Notes: a model not told the origin generated them from the letters alone. Positions 51,811 to 61,356 are shown, counted from the first letter of the stretch. The stretch is DNA of 64,000 bases from Micromonospora rifamycinica (GCF_900090265.1 NZ_LT607752.1:6640001-6704000); one strand, 5' to 3'. Numbers and translations: made by a program.

Positions 51811-53328
51811 ATGAACGAGCGCAACCTGGCGGGCCTGGCCGCCACCGTCCTGCAACCCGGCTTCGTCGGCACCGCCCCGCCCGACTGGGTCCGCCGGTGG
51901 CTGGCCGACGGGCTCGGCGCGGTGGTGCTGTTCGCCCGCAACGTCGTCGACCCGGAACAGGTGGCCGCGCTCACCGCCACGCTGCGCGCCGAACGTCCCG
52001 ACGTGCTGGTGGCCATCGACGAGGAGGCCGGCGACGTCACCCGGATCGAGTCCGGCCTGGGCAGCTCCCGTCCCGGCAACCTCGCCCTCGGCGCGGTCGA
52101 CGACCCCGCGCTCACCGAGGAGGTCGCCCGTGACCTCGGCGACGAACTCGCCGCCCTCGGCGTCACCCTCAACTACGCCCCGGACGCCGACGTCAACATC
52201 AACCCGGCCAACCCGGTGATCGGGGTGCGCTCCTTCGGCGCCGACCCGCACCTGGTCGCCCGGCACACCGCCGCCTGGGTGCGCGGCCTCCAGTCCGCCG
52301 GGGTGGCCGCCTGCGCCAAGCACTTCCCCGGCCACGGCGACACCCGGGTCGACTCGCACCACGACCTGCCCCGCATCGAGGCGAGCCGGGGCCGCCTCGA
52401 CAGCGGTGAGCTGGTCCCCTTCCGGGCCGCCGTCGCCGCCGGGGTGCAGGCGGTGATGACCGGGCACCTGCTGGTCCCGGCCCTCGACCCCGACCTGCCG
52501 GCCACTCTCAGCCGCCGGATCCTCGGCGACCTGCTCCGCGACGAGCTGGGCTTCTCCGGCGTGGTGGTCACCGACGCGGTGGAGATGCGGGCCGTCGCCG
52601 ACCGGTACGGCTTCGCGGGCGCCGCCGTCCGGGCGCTCGTCGCCGGGGCGGACGCCATCTGCGTCGGTGGTGAGCGCGCCGACGAGGCCGCCGCCCGCTA
52701 CCTGCGCGACGCCGTCGTGGCCGCGGTGCTCTCCGGCGAGCTGCCCGAGGAACGGCTCGCCGAGGCCGCGAAGCGGGTCGGTCAGCTCGCCGAGTGGAGC
52801 ACCGCCGCCCGCCTCGGTCGGCCCGCCGACGCCCCGCGCCCGGTCGACGGCTCGCCGGTCGGCCTGACCGCCGCCCGGCGGGCGGTCCGGGTCAGCGGCG
52901 ACCCGGCCGGCCGGCTGCCGTTGCCCGGTGCCGCGCACGTGGTCGAGTTCGCCCCGCCGCACAACATTGCCATCGGCGCGGAGACCCCGTGGGGCCTCGG
53001 CGCACCCCTGGCCGAGCTGCTCCCCGGCACCACCACCGTGCGACTCACCGAGGCCGACCTAGCCGCCGAGCCCGCCGACCTGGCCGCCACGACTGGCGAC
53101 CCGGCCGGCGGGGCGGCCGGCCGGCCGCTGGTGCTGGTGGTACGGGACCTGCACCGGCACGGCTGGATGCGGGCCGCGGTCGACCGGGCGCTGGCCAGCC
53201 GGCCGGACGCCGTGGTCGTCGAGTTGGGGGTGCCCGAGCTGGTCACCGGCCGGCTGCACCTGGCCACCCACGGCGCGACCCGGGCCGCCACCCGCGCCGC
53301 CGCCGAACTCCTCGCCGGAACCCGCTGA
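51811..53328 (+). CDS. Glycoside hydrolase family 3, NagZ-like beta-N-acetylglucosaminidase
   Basis: 505 aa. VAIDEEAGDVTRIE, then the NagZ signature KHFPGHGDTRVDSHHDLP with the His loop, and VVVTDAVEMRAVAD with the nucleophile Asp are visible. A C-terminal domain of about 150 residues follows. NagZ-type enzymes remove N-acetylglucosamine from peptidoglycan or chitin fragments. There is no signal peptide, so it is cytosolic (recycling). ATG 51811 is chosen; upstream frame to 51727 is not protein-like. Confidence 0.88.
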   Translation: MNERNLAGLAATVLQPGFVGTAPPDWVRRWLADGLGAVVLFARNVVDPEQVAALTATLRAERPDVLVAIDEEAGDVTRIESGLGSSRPGNLALGAVDDPALTEEVARDLGDELAALGVTLNYAPDADVNINPANPVIGVRSFGADPHLVARHTAAWVRGLQSAGVAACAKHFPGHGDTRVDSHHDLPRIEASRGRLDSGELVPFRAAVAAGVQAVMTGHLLVPALDPDLPATLSRRILGDLLRDELGFSGVVVTDAVEMRAVADRYGFAGAAVRALVAGADAICVGGERADEAAARYLRDAVVAAVLSGELPEERLAEAAKRVGQLAEWSTAARLGRPADAPRPVDGSPVGLTAARRAVRVSGDPAGRLPLPGAAHVVEFAPPHNIAIGAETPWGLGAPLAELLPGTTTVRLTEADLAAEPADLAATTGDPAGGAAGRPLVLVVRDLHRHGWMRAAVDRALASRPDAVVVELGVPELVTGRLHLATHGATRAATRAAAELLAGTR

Positions 53329-53371
53329 CCACCCGCCCCGACCACCCGCCGGACCGCCCCGACCGGAGGGC

Positions 53372-54598
53372 TCAGCCGACCGGCTGTTCCCACCGGGCGG
53401 CCAGCCGGTCCAGCTCGGCCAGCAGCCGGTCCACCTCGTCGACGGTGTTGTAGTGGTAGACGCTCGCCCGTACCGCCCCACCGCTGTCCCGCAGGCCGAG
53501 CGCCTGGAAGTACTCGTAGGCGTAGTAGTCACCGCTGGACAGGCAGAGCCCGGCCGCGCCCAGCGCACCCGCCAGCCCGGCCGGCGTCCACCCGGCCAGT
53601 CGGAACGACACCGTCGGGCAGCGCCGTGCGCCGGCCGGCAGGACGGTCACCGTGGGCAGGTCGGCCAGGCCCTCGCACAGCCGGGCGAAGACCGCCTCCT
53701 CATGCGCCCGGGCGGCGGTCAGCCCGGTGCGGACCCGGGTCCGCCGGTCACCGGTGGCCGTCGGGTCCAACCCGGCGAGGTGGTCGACGGCGGCGGCCAC
53801 CCCGGCCAGCAGGGGGAAGCTCGGGGTGCCGGCCTCGAACCGGTCGGGCACCGCGTCGGAGGAGGGGACCACCTTGGCCGGGCGCAGCGTCGCCCAGCGC
53901 TCCGGGTCGGCCACCATCGCCGCCAGGTGCGGGCCGGACCACTTGTAGGCGCTGGTGACCAGGAAGTCCGCGTCCGAGGCGGCCAGGTCGGTCGGGCCGT
54001 GCGGCACCGAGTGCACCCCGTCCACGCAGACCAGCGCGCCGACGGCGTGCGCGGTCGCGGCGATGGCCGGCACGTCCGGCATGGTGCCGGTCGCGTTGCT
54101 GCCGGCCGTCACCGCCACCAGCCGGGTCCGGTCACCGACCAGGGCGGCGTACTGGTCGGCGGGCAGTTCCCCGGTGGCCGGGTCGAACCCGGCCCAGCGC
54201 ACGGTGGCCCCCGCCGCCTCGGCCGCCTGCACCCAGGGCCGCACGTTGGCGTCGTGGTCGAGCCGGGAGACCACCACCTCGTCGCCCGGACCCCAGGTGC
54301 CGCCGAGCGTGCGGGCCAGGGTGTACGTCAGCGCGGTGGCGCTCGACCCGAGCACCACCCCGGCCGGCTCCGCGCCCAGCAGGTCGGCCACCGCGTCCCG
54401 GGCCGCCGCCACCAGCTCCAGCGAGCGCCGGCCGGGCACGGAGGCGGTAGTGCGGTTGCCGACCGCGGCCCGCATCGCGTCGGCCACCGCGTCGATCACC
54501 GCCTGCGGGGTCTGGGTGCCACCGGCACCGTCGAAGTGGGCGAAACCCTCGGCGAGCGCGGGGTACGCGGCCCGGATCCGGGTGATGTCGAACGGCAT
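53372..54598 (-). CDS. Cysteine-desulfurase-like PLP enzyme (aminotransferase class V)
   Basis: 408 aa. The PLP Lys is in FLVTSAYKWSGPH, the Asp in CVDGVHSVPHG, and the N-terminal FDGAGGTQTPQAVID marks the cysteine-desulfurase-like subfamily. GLCLSSGDYYAYEY near the C-terminus is typical. True desulfurases have an active-site Cys on a longer loop, and I do not see that loop, so the physiological reaction is uncertain. Single gene, convergent with NagZ. Confidence 0.85.
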   Translation of the reverse strand: MPFDITRIRAAYPALAEGFAHFDGAGGTQTPQAVIDAVADAMRAAVGNRTTASVPGRRSLELVAAARDAVADLLGAEPAGVVLGSSATALTYTLARTLGGTWGPGDEVVVSRLDHDANVRPWVQAAEAAGATVRWAGFDPATGELPADQYAALVGDRTRLVAVTAGSNATGTMPDVPAIAATAHAVGALVCVDGVHSVPHGPTDLAASDADFLVTSAYKWSGPHLAAMVADPERWATLRPAKVVPSSDAVPDRFEAGTPSFPLLAGVAAAVDHLAGLDPTATGDRRTRVRTGLTAARAHEEAVFARLCEGLADLPTVTVLPAGARRCPTVSFRLAGWTPAGLAGALGAAGLCLSSGDYYAYEYFQALGLRDSGGAVRASVYHYNTVDEVDRLLAELDRLAARWEQPVG

Positions 54599-54681
54599 GG
54601 CACGGACCCTAGCCCGCCCCGAGCGGCCCCCGGAGATCCACCCGGATGGCGCAGTGGGCCGCGTCTCGTACCCTTGGTGGG

Positions 54682-55044
54682 GTGACGAAGCGAAGCGCCA
54701 CCGCCCCCACCCCCCTCCGTCGGACCGCCGGCCTGCTCGCCGGCCTGGCGCTCGGCGTGGCCGTGCTGGCCGGATGCAGCTCGGACGGCGCCGACACCGA
54801 CTGCGGGCTGGACGCCTGCACGGTCACCTTCGACCGGGGTGTCGACGCCAGCGCCTCGATCCTCGGGGTGGAGGCGAAGCTGATCGGTGCGCAGGGTGAC
54901 CAGGTGACCGTCGAGGTCGCCGGGGAGCAGCTCTCGCTCACCATCGGCCAGCAGGCGGCCGAGGTGGGCGGCTTCGCGGTGACCCTGGACAGCGTGACCG
55001 ACCAGCAGGTGCAGATCCGGGTGGCGCGCAACGCCGGCAGCTGA
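54682..55044 (+). CDS. Lipoprotein
   Basis: About 120 aa. A lipobox LAVLAGC follows a hydrophobic segment, so the mature protein is anchored by the Cys to the membrane exterior. The remaining 85 residues include a CGLDAC pair and beta strands (VTVEVAGEQLSLTI). No named family. GTG 54682 precedes VTKRS. Confidence 0.7.
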   Translation: MTKRSATAPTPLRRTAGLLAGLALGVAVLAGCSSDGADTDCGLDACTVTFDRGVDASASILGVEAKLIGAQGDQVTVEVAGEQLSLTIGQQAAEVGGFAVTLDSVTDQQVQIRVARNAGS

Positions 55045-55103
55045 CCGGCCCGGGCGGCGGCGGAGCACGTTTGAGGATCTCCGCGAGCGGAGATTGTGGC
55101 GCC

Positions 55104-55925
55104 ATGCCACTCACCCGGAACGCCGAAGCCACCGCCGCCCGCACCGCGGACAGCCGCTGGCTGGAACTCCTCGCCCGGGCCGGTTTCATCGGCTACGGGA
55201 TCGTGCACCTGCTCTTCGCCTGGATCATCCTCCAGATCGCCTTCTCCAACTCCGGCGAGGAGGGCAACCAGAACGGCGCCCTGCGCGCCCTGGGTGCCCA
55301 GCCGATGGGCAAGTTCCTGCTGATCGCGATCGCGGTCGGCCTGATCGCGATGGCCATCTGGCAGGCGCTGGAAGCCGCGGTCGGCCACCATGCCAAGCGC
55401 GGCAAGGAACGCCTCTTCGAGCGGATCGCCTCGGTGGTCCGTACCGTCGTCTTCCTCTGGCTCGCCTGGACCTCGATCCAGGTGGTCCAGGACGCCAGCT
55501 CCAACAGCGCCGACCAGCAGGAGCAGTTCAGCGAGAAGCTGATGGCCTCCAGCGGCGGTCGCTGGCTGGTCGGGCTCGCCGGCCTGGTGCTCGCCGCCGT
55601 CGGCATCGGCATGATGATCTACGGCTACAAGAAGAAGTTCGAGCGGAACCTGAAGACCAACGAGATGAACGGCAAGACCCGGCAGACGGTCCGCCGGCTC
55701 GGCATGGCCGGTTACATCGCCCGCGGCGCGGTGTTCGCCGTCGCCGGCCTGCTGATCGTGGTCGCCGCGATCAACTACGACCCGGAGAAGGCGCGGGGTC
55801 TGGACGCCGCGCTGCGTACCCTGCGCGACCAGCCGTACGGGCCGTTCATCCTGGCGCTGATGGCGCTCGGCATCGCCGCGTTCGGGGTCTACTGCTTCTT
55901 CCAGTCCCGGTTCCGCAAGATCTGA
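55104..55925 (+). CDS. DUF1206 membrane protein
   Basis: 273 aa with six membrane helices in three pairs; each pair begins with a LARAGFIGYGIVHLLF- or RRLGMAGYIARGAVF-type segment, the internal repeat of DUF1206. Function unknown; the family is common in actinobacteria and cyanobacteria. ATG 55104 is chosen. Same direction as the MscS gene 80 bases downstream. Confidence 0.85.
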   Translation: MPLTRNAEATAARTADSRWLELLARAGFIGYGIVHLLFAWIILQIAFSNSGEEGNQNGALRALGAQPMGKFLLIAIAVGLIAMAIWQALEAAVGHHAKRGKERLFERIASVVRTVVFLWLAWTSIQVVQDASSNSADQQEQFSEKLMASSGGRWLVGLAGLVLAAVGIGMMIYGYKKKFERNLKTNEMNGKTRQTVRRLGMAGYIARGAVFAVAGLLIVVAAINYDPEKARGLDAALRTLRDQPYGPFILALMALGIAAFGVYCFFQSRFRKI

Positions 55926-56005
55926 GCCTGGTCGATACCGGAAACGCCGGGCACCATTGGGCCTTTGCCCGAATGCGATCAGCCCGGCCGGAAGGAGACA
56001 ACCAC

Positions 56006-57244
56006 GTGCAGGACTACCTCGAGACGATCGCCGCCGCGGCCACCGCGGCGGCGATCGCGTTGCTGCTCGTCGAGGTGGCGCACCGCCTGATCCGGCGGCT
56101 CGGCCGCCGGTCCCACCTGCTGACCGAGCTGACCGAACACGTCCACCGGCCGTTGCAGGTCGCCGGCACGGTGGTGGCCGTGCAGTTCGCGGTGCGGTGG
56201 ACCACCGGCTACGCCGTCGGCACCGGGTGGCGGCAGGCGGTGCTGCACATCCTGGTGCTCGGCGTGGTGGCCGCGGTGGCCTGGCTGGTGGCCGCGCTGC
56301 TGGTGGTGGCGGAGGACACCGCGCTGTCCCGGTTCCTGCGGGTGGACGTGCCGGACAACCGGCACGCCCGGCGGGTACGCACCCAGGTGGTACTGCTGCG
56401 CCGGCTGACCGTCGTGGTGATCGTGGTGCTCGCCGTCGGCGTGATGCTGATGACCTTCCCGGCGGTACGCGGCATCGGCGCGGGCGTGCTCACCAGCGCC
56501 GGTGTGGTCGGTGTGGTCGCCGCGCTGGCCGCCCAGAGCCTGCTCGGCAACGTCATCGCCGGCCTCCAGCTCGCCTTCAGCGACGCGGTCCGCCTCGACG
56601 ACGTGGTGGTGGTCGAGGGGGAGTGGGGCCGGATCGAGGAGTTGACGCTCAGCTACGTGGTGGTGCAGATCTGGGACGACCGGCGGCTGATCCTGCCCAC
56701 CTCGTACTTCACCAGCACCCCGTTCCAGAACTGGACCCGGACCGAGGCGGCGGTGCTCGGCACTGCCGAGTTCGAACTCGACTGGTCGGTCCCGGTGCAG
56801 TCGATGCGGGAGGAGCTGCGCCGGCTGGTCGAGAGCACCGAGCTGTGGGACGGCCGGGTCTGCGTGCTCCAGGTCACCAACGCCACCGGTGGCGCGATCA
56901 CGGTGCGCGCCCTGGTCAGCGCCGCCGACGCCGGCAGCCTGTGGGACCTGCGCTGCCTGGTGCGGGAGCACCTGGTCGGCTGGGTCCGCGACCAGCGGCC
57001 CACCGCGCTGCCCCGGACCCGGACCGAGTTGGGCGACTCCTCCGGCAGCCTGCCGTGGCAGTGGGCGCAGCCGCGCCGGCCGGCCCGTCGCCGCTCCGAC
57101 GGCGAGGTGCCCGACGACGCCAGGGTCTTCGGTGGCAGTCACGACGGGGACGCCCGCAGCGAGGCGTTCGTCGGCCCGGACAGCAGCGAGGCCCGGGGCG
57201 ACACACTGGTCGGCGCCGAGAACGGGGCCGACGTCCGGCGCTGA
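56006..57244 (+). CDS. MscS-family mechanosensitive channel
   Basis: 412 aa. Four or so N-terminal membrane helices end in the pore helix GVVGVVAALAAQSLLGNVIAG, then the MscS beta domain with FSDAVRLDDVVVVEGEWGRI and QNWTR. The C-terminal 70 residues are acidic and disordered. Such channels vent solutes on hypo-osmotic shock. GTG 56006 lies eight bases after GAAGGAG. A strong hairpin follows. Confidence 0.9.
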   Translation: MQDYLETIAAAATAAAIALLLVEVAHRLIRRLGRRSHLLTELTEHVHRPLQVAGTVVAVQFAVRWTTGYAVGTGWRQAVLHILVLGVVAAVAWLVAALLVVAEDTALSRFLRVDVPDNRHARRVRTQVVLLRRLTVVVIVVLAVGVMLMTFPAVRGIGAGVLTSAGVVGVVAALAAQSLLGNVIAGLQLAFSDAVRLDDVVVVEGEWGRIEELTLSYVVVQIWDDRRLILPTSYFTSTPFQNWTRTEAAVLGTAEFELDWSVPVQSMREELRRLVESTELWDGRVCVLQVTNATGGAITVRALVSAADAGSLWDLRCLVREHLVGWVRDQRPTALPRTRTELGDSSGSLPWQWAQPRRPARRRSDGEVPDDARVFGGSHDGDARSEAFVGPDSSEARGDTLVGAENGADVRR

Positions 57245-57333
57245 GCCGGCCCGGCGGGGTCCGTCCCGCACGCTGGCGTCGTCCCGTCGTCCCGTCGTCC
57301 CGCACGGCCGTCGGCCGCGGGCCGAGCCGCCTG

Positions 57334-57369
57334 CGGAGCCCCTCGCGGTCCGCACCGCGAGGGGCTCCG
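57334..57369 (+). terminator. Terminator hairpin after the MscS gene
   Basis: Perfect 15-bp stem: CGGAGCCCCTCGCGG at 57334-57348 and its complement at 57355-57369, with a six-base loop. Confidence 0.75.
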
Positions 57370-57499
57370 TCGTGCCCGCTTCCGCGTTTCGCCGGACGTT
57401 CCGGTCCGACCTGGGGTCAGATGTGGTTGGTCACCGTGCGCAGGATTGACGGACGGCGGCTCCGGGCATACAGCGCGGTGATGACGAAAGGAGGACAGC

Positions 57500-57934
57500 A
57501 TGGCTGACGTCGCGAACCACCGCACGTCCCGGACCGGGAGCGAGCCGTCCACCGCCGAGTTGGTGCAGCGGGCCACCGAACAGGTCTCCCGACTGATCCG
57601 GGACGAGCTGGCCCTGGCCCGGGTGGAGTTGACCCAGAAGGGCAAGCACGCCGGAATCGGGATCGGTCTGTTCGGCGGGGGCGGGGCGCTGGCCCTGTAC
57701 GGGCTCGGCGCGCTGGTCACCGCCGCGATCCTGCTGCTGGCCCTGGTGCTGCCCGCCTGGGCGGCGGCGCTGATCGTGGCGGTGGTGCTCTTCCTCGTCG
57801 CCGGGGTGCTCGCCCTGATCGGGAAGAAGCAGGTCAGCCATGCGGTTCCTCCGGTGCCCGAGGCGACGGTCCGCAGCGTCCGCGCGGACGTGGACATCGT
57901 CGCCACGGCGGTGAAGGACAGGGGACGGGCATGA
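57500..57934 (+). CDS. Phage-holin-like (Holin-X) membrane protein
   Basis: 144 aa. An N-terminal amphipathic helix (STAELVQRATEQVSRLIRDE) precedes two membrane helices, the actinobacterial Holin-X pattern. Not a phage gene by context: it heads a three-gene operon with DUF3618 and DUF4235 members. AAAGGAGG lies upstream of ATG. Its end overlaps the next gene by four bases. Confidence 0.8.
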   Translation: MADVANHRTSRTGSEPSTAELVQRATEQVSRLIRDELALARVELTQKGKHAGIGIGLFGGGGALALYGLGALVTAAILLLALVLPAWAAALIVAVVLFLVAGVLALIGKKQVSHAVPPVPEATVRSVRADVDIVATAVKDRGRA

Positions 57935-58290
57935 CGGGCACGACAGGCAGCAACGGTAACGGCAGTGGCGACACCGAGGCGCTGCGCGAGGAGATCCGGC
58001 GGACCCGCTCCGAGCTGGGCGAGACCATGGAACTGCTGGCCGCCAAGGCCGACGTCAAGGCCCGGCTGAAGGACTCCGCGGAGCAGGCGAAGGAGCGGGT
58101 ACGCGAGCAGGCGGCCCTGACCGTGGCCCGGGTACGCAGCCAGGCGGCGCAGGGCACCGACGTCGCTCGGGCACAGGCGTACGACACCGGGATCGCGGTC
58201 CGGGGTAACCCGGTGCCGTGGGCGACGGTGGCGGCCGGCGCGGTGGCGGTGGTGGTGGTGCTGTTGATCATTCGGGGGAGGCGTAGGTGA
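57931..58290 (+). CDS. DUF3618 protein
   Basis: 119 aa. A helical, charged N-terminus (LREEIRRTRSELGETMELLA, AKADVKARLKDSAEQAKE) matches the DUF3618 repeat, followed by one C-terminal membrane helix (TVAAGAVAVVVVLLIIRG). Overlaps both neighbours by four bases, so it is translated with them. Function unknown; such proteins are envelope-associated. Confidence 0.85.
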   Translation: MTGTTGSNGNGSGDTEALREEIRRTRSELGETMELLAAKADVKARLKDSAEQAKERVREQAALTVARVRSQAAQGTDVARAQAYDTGIAVRGNPVPWATVAAGAVAVVVVLLIIRGRRR

Positions 58291-58559
58291 GCAAGGGGAT
58301 CGGCAGGACCGCGTACAAGCCGGTCGGGGTGCTGCTGGGGCTGGCCGCGGGCACGCTCGCGGGGGCGATCTTCCGGCAGGTCTGGAAGGCGACCGCCGGT
58401 GACGGTGAGGCGCCCAACCCCACCGACGAGGACCGCCGCTGGGGCGAGATTCTCGCGGCGGCGGCGTTGCAGGGGGCGATTTTCTCGGTCGTCCGCGCCG
58501 CGGTGGACCGGGGCGGGGCGGTCGGTGTCCGGCGGCTGACCGGGCGCTGGCCCGACTGA
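58287..58559 (+). CDS. DUF4235 membrane protein
   Basis: 90 aa with two membrane helices (VGVLLGLAAGTLAGAIFRQV, and ILAAAALQGAIFSVVRAAVD), matching DUF4235. Last gene of the Holin-X/DUF3618/DUF4235 operon; a terminator follows. Confidence 0.85.
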   Translation: MSKGIGRTAYKPVGVLLGLAAGTLAGAIFRQVWKATAGDGEAPNPTDEDRRWGEILAAAALQGAIFSVVRAAVDRGGAVGVRRLTGRWPD

Positions 58560-58628
58560 CGGTTGCCGGCCCGGCACCCCCGGCGACCAGCCACGACCGG
58601 GCGTCGAGGGGTCGACGACGACGGCCAG

Positions 58629-58660
58629 GGCCCCCCGGACGCATCGACGGCCGGGGGGCC
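58629..58660 (+). terminator. Terminator hairpin
   Basis: Perfect 10-bp stem GGCCCCCCGG (58629-58638) with complement 58651-58660 and a TTT run after it. Confidence 0.75.
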
Positions 58661-58734
58661 TTTCGCACAGTCGCGGCGATCCGGCCAGTGATCGTCGGGC
58701 ATCCGTCAGGTCACATGTCGGAGAATTTCGTCGA

Positions 58735-58902
58735 TTAGGCTGTGCATAGTTTTTGGGTACGTGGTTTGCTGATCCCGCTGTTGCGAGACGGCGTTGGTGG
58801 CGAGCGGTCTCCCGCTGTGGGGGCCGCCCTCGACCGTCGCTGCTCGAAACGGCCAATCGGCCGCACAGCGTGCTCGGCCGCCAGTTTTAGAAGGAGATAC
58901 AC
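58735..58902 (+). promoter_or_regulatory. Leader of the cold-shock gene
   Basis: About 170 bases before the cspA-like gene are AT-richer at the start and then contain several self-complementary stretches. A long structured 5' leader is usual for cold-shock mRNAs; the promoter itself is not clear. GAAGGAGA precedes the ATG. Confidence 0.4.
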
Positions 58903-59106
58903 ATGGCGCAGGGAACCGTGAAGTGGTTCAACGCTGACAAGGGCTTCGGCTTCATCACCGTCGACGGCGGGGGTGCTGACGTGTTCGTCCACTTCTCGGC
59001 CATCCAGTCCAGCGGCTACCGCTCGCTGGAGGAGAACCAGCGGGTGGAGTTCGAGATCGCCCAGGGTCAGAAGGGTCCGCAGGCCGAGCAGGTCCGCCCC
59101 CTCTGA
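58903..59106 (+). CDS. Cold-shock protein (CspA family)
   Basis: 67 aa. VKWFNADKGFGFITVDGG and VFVHFSAI supply both RNA-binding motifs (RNP1 KGFGFI, RNP2 VFVHF). An RNA chaperone of a single five-stranded barrel. Standard length and start. Confidence 0.95.
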   Translation: MAQGTVKWFNADKGFGFITVDGGGADVFVHFSAIQSSGYRSLEENQRVEFEIAQGQKGPQAEQVRPL

Positions 59107-59159
59107 GTGAGCCGGTCGGCGCTGCCGGCCCGGGTGATCCGGCCAGCCGGATCGACGAG

Positions 59160-59191
59160 AAGCCCCGTGTCCCTCACCGGACGCGGGGCTT
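59160..59191. terminator. Bidirectional terminator
   Basis: 13-bp stem with one wobble: AAGCCCCGTGTCC (59160-59172) and GGACGCGGGGCTT (59179-59191), between the cold-shock gene and a convergent small gene. Confidence 0.75.
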
Positions 59192-59214
59192 TCCGCATCG
59201 GCCACCGGCACCGG

Positions 59215-59409
59215 TCAGGGCAGGCGACGGGAGCGTAGACCGCGCCAGAGCAGTACCAGCCCGGCCAGCACCACCAGTGGTCCGACGACGGCCCAGAGCC
59301 TTTCGTCGGTCATCACGCTGCCGCCGACGTAGCCGAGGCCCTGCACCGTCCAGACGGCGCCGACCACCACGGCCAGCAGGCCCAGGGTGAGGGTGAGCCA
59401 ACCTCTCAC
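59215..59409 (-). CDS. Small membrane protein with two helices
   Basis: 64 aa with two hydrophobic segments (LTLTLGLLAVVVGAVWTV, VGPLVVLAGLVLLWRG). GTG 59409 follows GGGAGGA closely. Looks real; no function known. Confidence 0.65.
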   Translation of the reverse strand: MRGWLTLTLGLLAVVVGAVWTVQGLGYVGGSVMTDERLWAVVGPLVVLAGLVLLWRGLRSRRLP

Positions 59410-59497
59410 CGGTCCTCCCTCCGTGGGCCGGTCGTTCCGGCCCGGTCACCAGGATGCCGGTCGGACCGCGCCGGAGCGACGACCCGACCGGCGTGGC

Positions 59498-60481
59498 TCA
59501 CCACCGGTCGTGCACCCGGGGCCGGACCAGCTCGTCGTAGACCGACCGGACGGTGTCCAGCTCGGTCGTCGTCAGCGCCGGGGAGCCGGCCGCGGCGGCG
59601 TTGCCCCGGGCCTGCTCCGGGCTGCGGGCACCGGGGATGACCACGGTGAGACCCGGCTGGTCGATGATCCACCGCAGGGCGAACTGGGCCATCGTGCGTC
59701 CGTCGCCGACCAGCGGGGCGAGCCGGCGCACCACGGTCAGCCCGAGGTCGAAGTCGACGCCGGAGAAGGTCTCGCCGACGTCGAAGCTCTCCCCGTGCCG
59801 GTTGTAGGTGCGGTGGTCGTCGGCGGCGAAGGTGGTGTGCTCGTCGTAGCGGCCGGAGAGCAGGCCGCTGGCCAGCGGCACCCGGGCGATGATCCCGACG
59901 CCGGCCGCGGCGGCGGCCGGAAGCACCTCGTCGAGCGGCTTGAGCCGGACGGCGTTCAGGATGATCTGCACGCTGGCCACGCCGGGCCGGGCGATCGCGG
60001 TGAGCGCCTGGTCGCAGGTCTCGACGCTGACGCCGTACCCGGCGATCCGCTTCTCGGCGACGAGGGTGTCGAGGCCGTCGAAGACCCGGTCGTCGGCGAA
60101 GACCTCGGTCGGCGGGCAGTGCAGCTGCACCAGGTCGAGGGTGTCCACGCCGAGGTTGGCCCGGGACCGGTCGGTCCAGGCCCGGAAGTTGTCCAGGGTG
60201 TACGCCTGCGGCGTCTGCGGCACCCGGCGGCCCATCTTGGTGGCGACGGTGAGCCCGTGTCCGGGGTTGTCCCGCAGGAACCGCCCGATCAGCTGCTCGC
60301 TGCGGCCGTCGCCGTAGACGTCGGCGGTGTCGAGGAAGGTGACGCCGGACGCCACGGCGGCGTCGAGGACGGCCAGGGCGTCGTCCTCGCTGACCTGACC
60401 CCAGTCCGCGCCGAGCTGCCAGGCCCCGAGACCGACCACACCCACCTGCCGGCCGAGCCGGTCGAAGCTGCGTTGTTCCAT
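59498..60481 (-). CDS. Aldo/keto reductase
   Basis: 327 aa. TFLDTADVYGDGRSE holds the catalytic Asp and Tyr, ATKMGRR the Lys, and LVQLHCPP the His region of the active site; VIPGARSPEQARGNAAA is the NADPH-binding end. Reduces carbonyls using NADPH; substrate unknown. ATG 60481 is chosen over a longer frame. Divergent from the methyltransferase gene. Confidence 0.9.
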   Translation of the reverse strand: MEQRSFDRLGRQVGVVGLGAWQLGADWGQVSEDDALAVLDAAVASGVTFLDTADVYGDGRSEQLIGRFLRDNPGHGLTVATKMGRRVPQTPQAYTLDNFRAWTDRSRANLGVDTLDLVQLHCPPTEVFADDRVFDGLDTLVAEKRIAGYGVSVETCDQALTAIARPGVASVQIILNAVRLKPLDEVLPAAAAAGVGIIARVPLASGLLSGRYDEHTTFAADDHRTYNRHGESFDVGETFSGVDFDLGLTVVRRLAPLVGDGRTMAQFALRWIIDQPGLTVVIPGARSPEQARGNAAAAGSPALTTTELDTVRSVYDELVRPRVHDRW

Positions 60482-60567
60482 GTCGTCGAGCCTAGTGACC
60501 TGGTTGTCGGGCCGCAGCGCGGGCCGTATGGTCACAACAAACCGTACGTACGTCTTGGGAGCCGCGC

Positions 60568-61356
60568 ATGTGGGATCCGACCAGTTACCTCCGCTACGAC
60601 GACGAGCGGTCCCGCCCCTTCCACGACCTGCTCGCCCGGGTCGGCGCCGAGCGGCCCCGCGCGGTGGTCGACCTCGGCTGCGGGCCGGGCACCCTGACCG
60701 CCGCCCTCGCCCGCCGCTGGCCGGACGCCCGGATCGCCGGCCTCGACTCCTCCCCGGAGATGATCGACCGGGCGCGGACGCTCGACACCCCGGTCGACTT
60801 CGCGCTCGGTGACGTCGCCGACTGGCACCCCGCCCCCGACGTGGACGTGCTGGTCGCCAACGCGGTGCTCCAGTGGGTGCCCGACCACCCGGCCCTGCTG
60901 CGCCGCTGGGCCGGCGAACTGCCGGCCGGCGGCTGGCTGGCGTTCCAGGTGCCCGGCAACTTCGCCGCGCCCGCCCACCGGGCGCTGCGGGCGGTCGCCG
61001 CCGGCCCCCGCTGGGCGGACACCGTCCGGCCGCTGCTGCGCGAGGACCCGGTCGACGACCCGGTCGGGTACGCCACGTCGCTGGCCGCCGCCGGCTGCGC
61101 CGTCGACGCCTGGGAGACCACCTACCTGCACCGGCTGCCCGCCGCCGCCGAACACCCCGTGCTCAACTGGCTGGACGGCACCGCCCTGCGCCCCGTCCGG
61201 GCGGTGCTGGACGACACCGGCTACGCCGACTTCCGCGCCGCGCTGGGAATCCGGCTGGCCCGCGCGTACCCGGTACGGCAGGGTCAGGTGTACTTCCCGT
61301 TCCGCCGGATCTTCGTGGTCGCCCGTACCGGTGCCCGTGCAGAGGAGAAGCAGTGA
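60568..61356 (+). CDS. tam: Trans-aconitate 2-methyltransferase-like enzyme
   Basis: 262 aa, SAM-dependent class I methyltransferase. The glycine motif is VVDLGCGPGTLTAAL, with GLDSSPEMIDRA and the LQWVPDHPALL block characteristic of Tam. Methylates trans-aconitate to remove it as an aconitase inhibitor. The opening MWDPTSYLRYDDERSRPF is family-typical. Its stop overlaps the next start as GTGA. Confidence 0.85.
   Translation: MWDPTSYLRYDDERSRPFHDLLARVGAERPRAVVDLGCGPGTLTAALARRWPDARIAGLDSSPEMIDRARTLDTPVDFALGDVADWHPAPDVDVLVANAVLQWVPDHPALLRRWAGELPAGGWLAFQVPGNFAAPAHRALRAVAAGPRWADTVRPLLREDPVDDPVGYATSLAAAGCAVDAWETTYLHRLPAAAEHPVLNWLDGTALRPVRAVLDDTGYADFRAALGIRLARAYPVRQGQVYFPFRRIFVVARTGARAEEKQ

Noticed and set aside
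57500..58559. Prophage lysis module
   Set aside because: The holin-like protein is the actinobacterial Holin-X type in an operon with DUF3618 and DUF4235 genes; no other phage gene is near.
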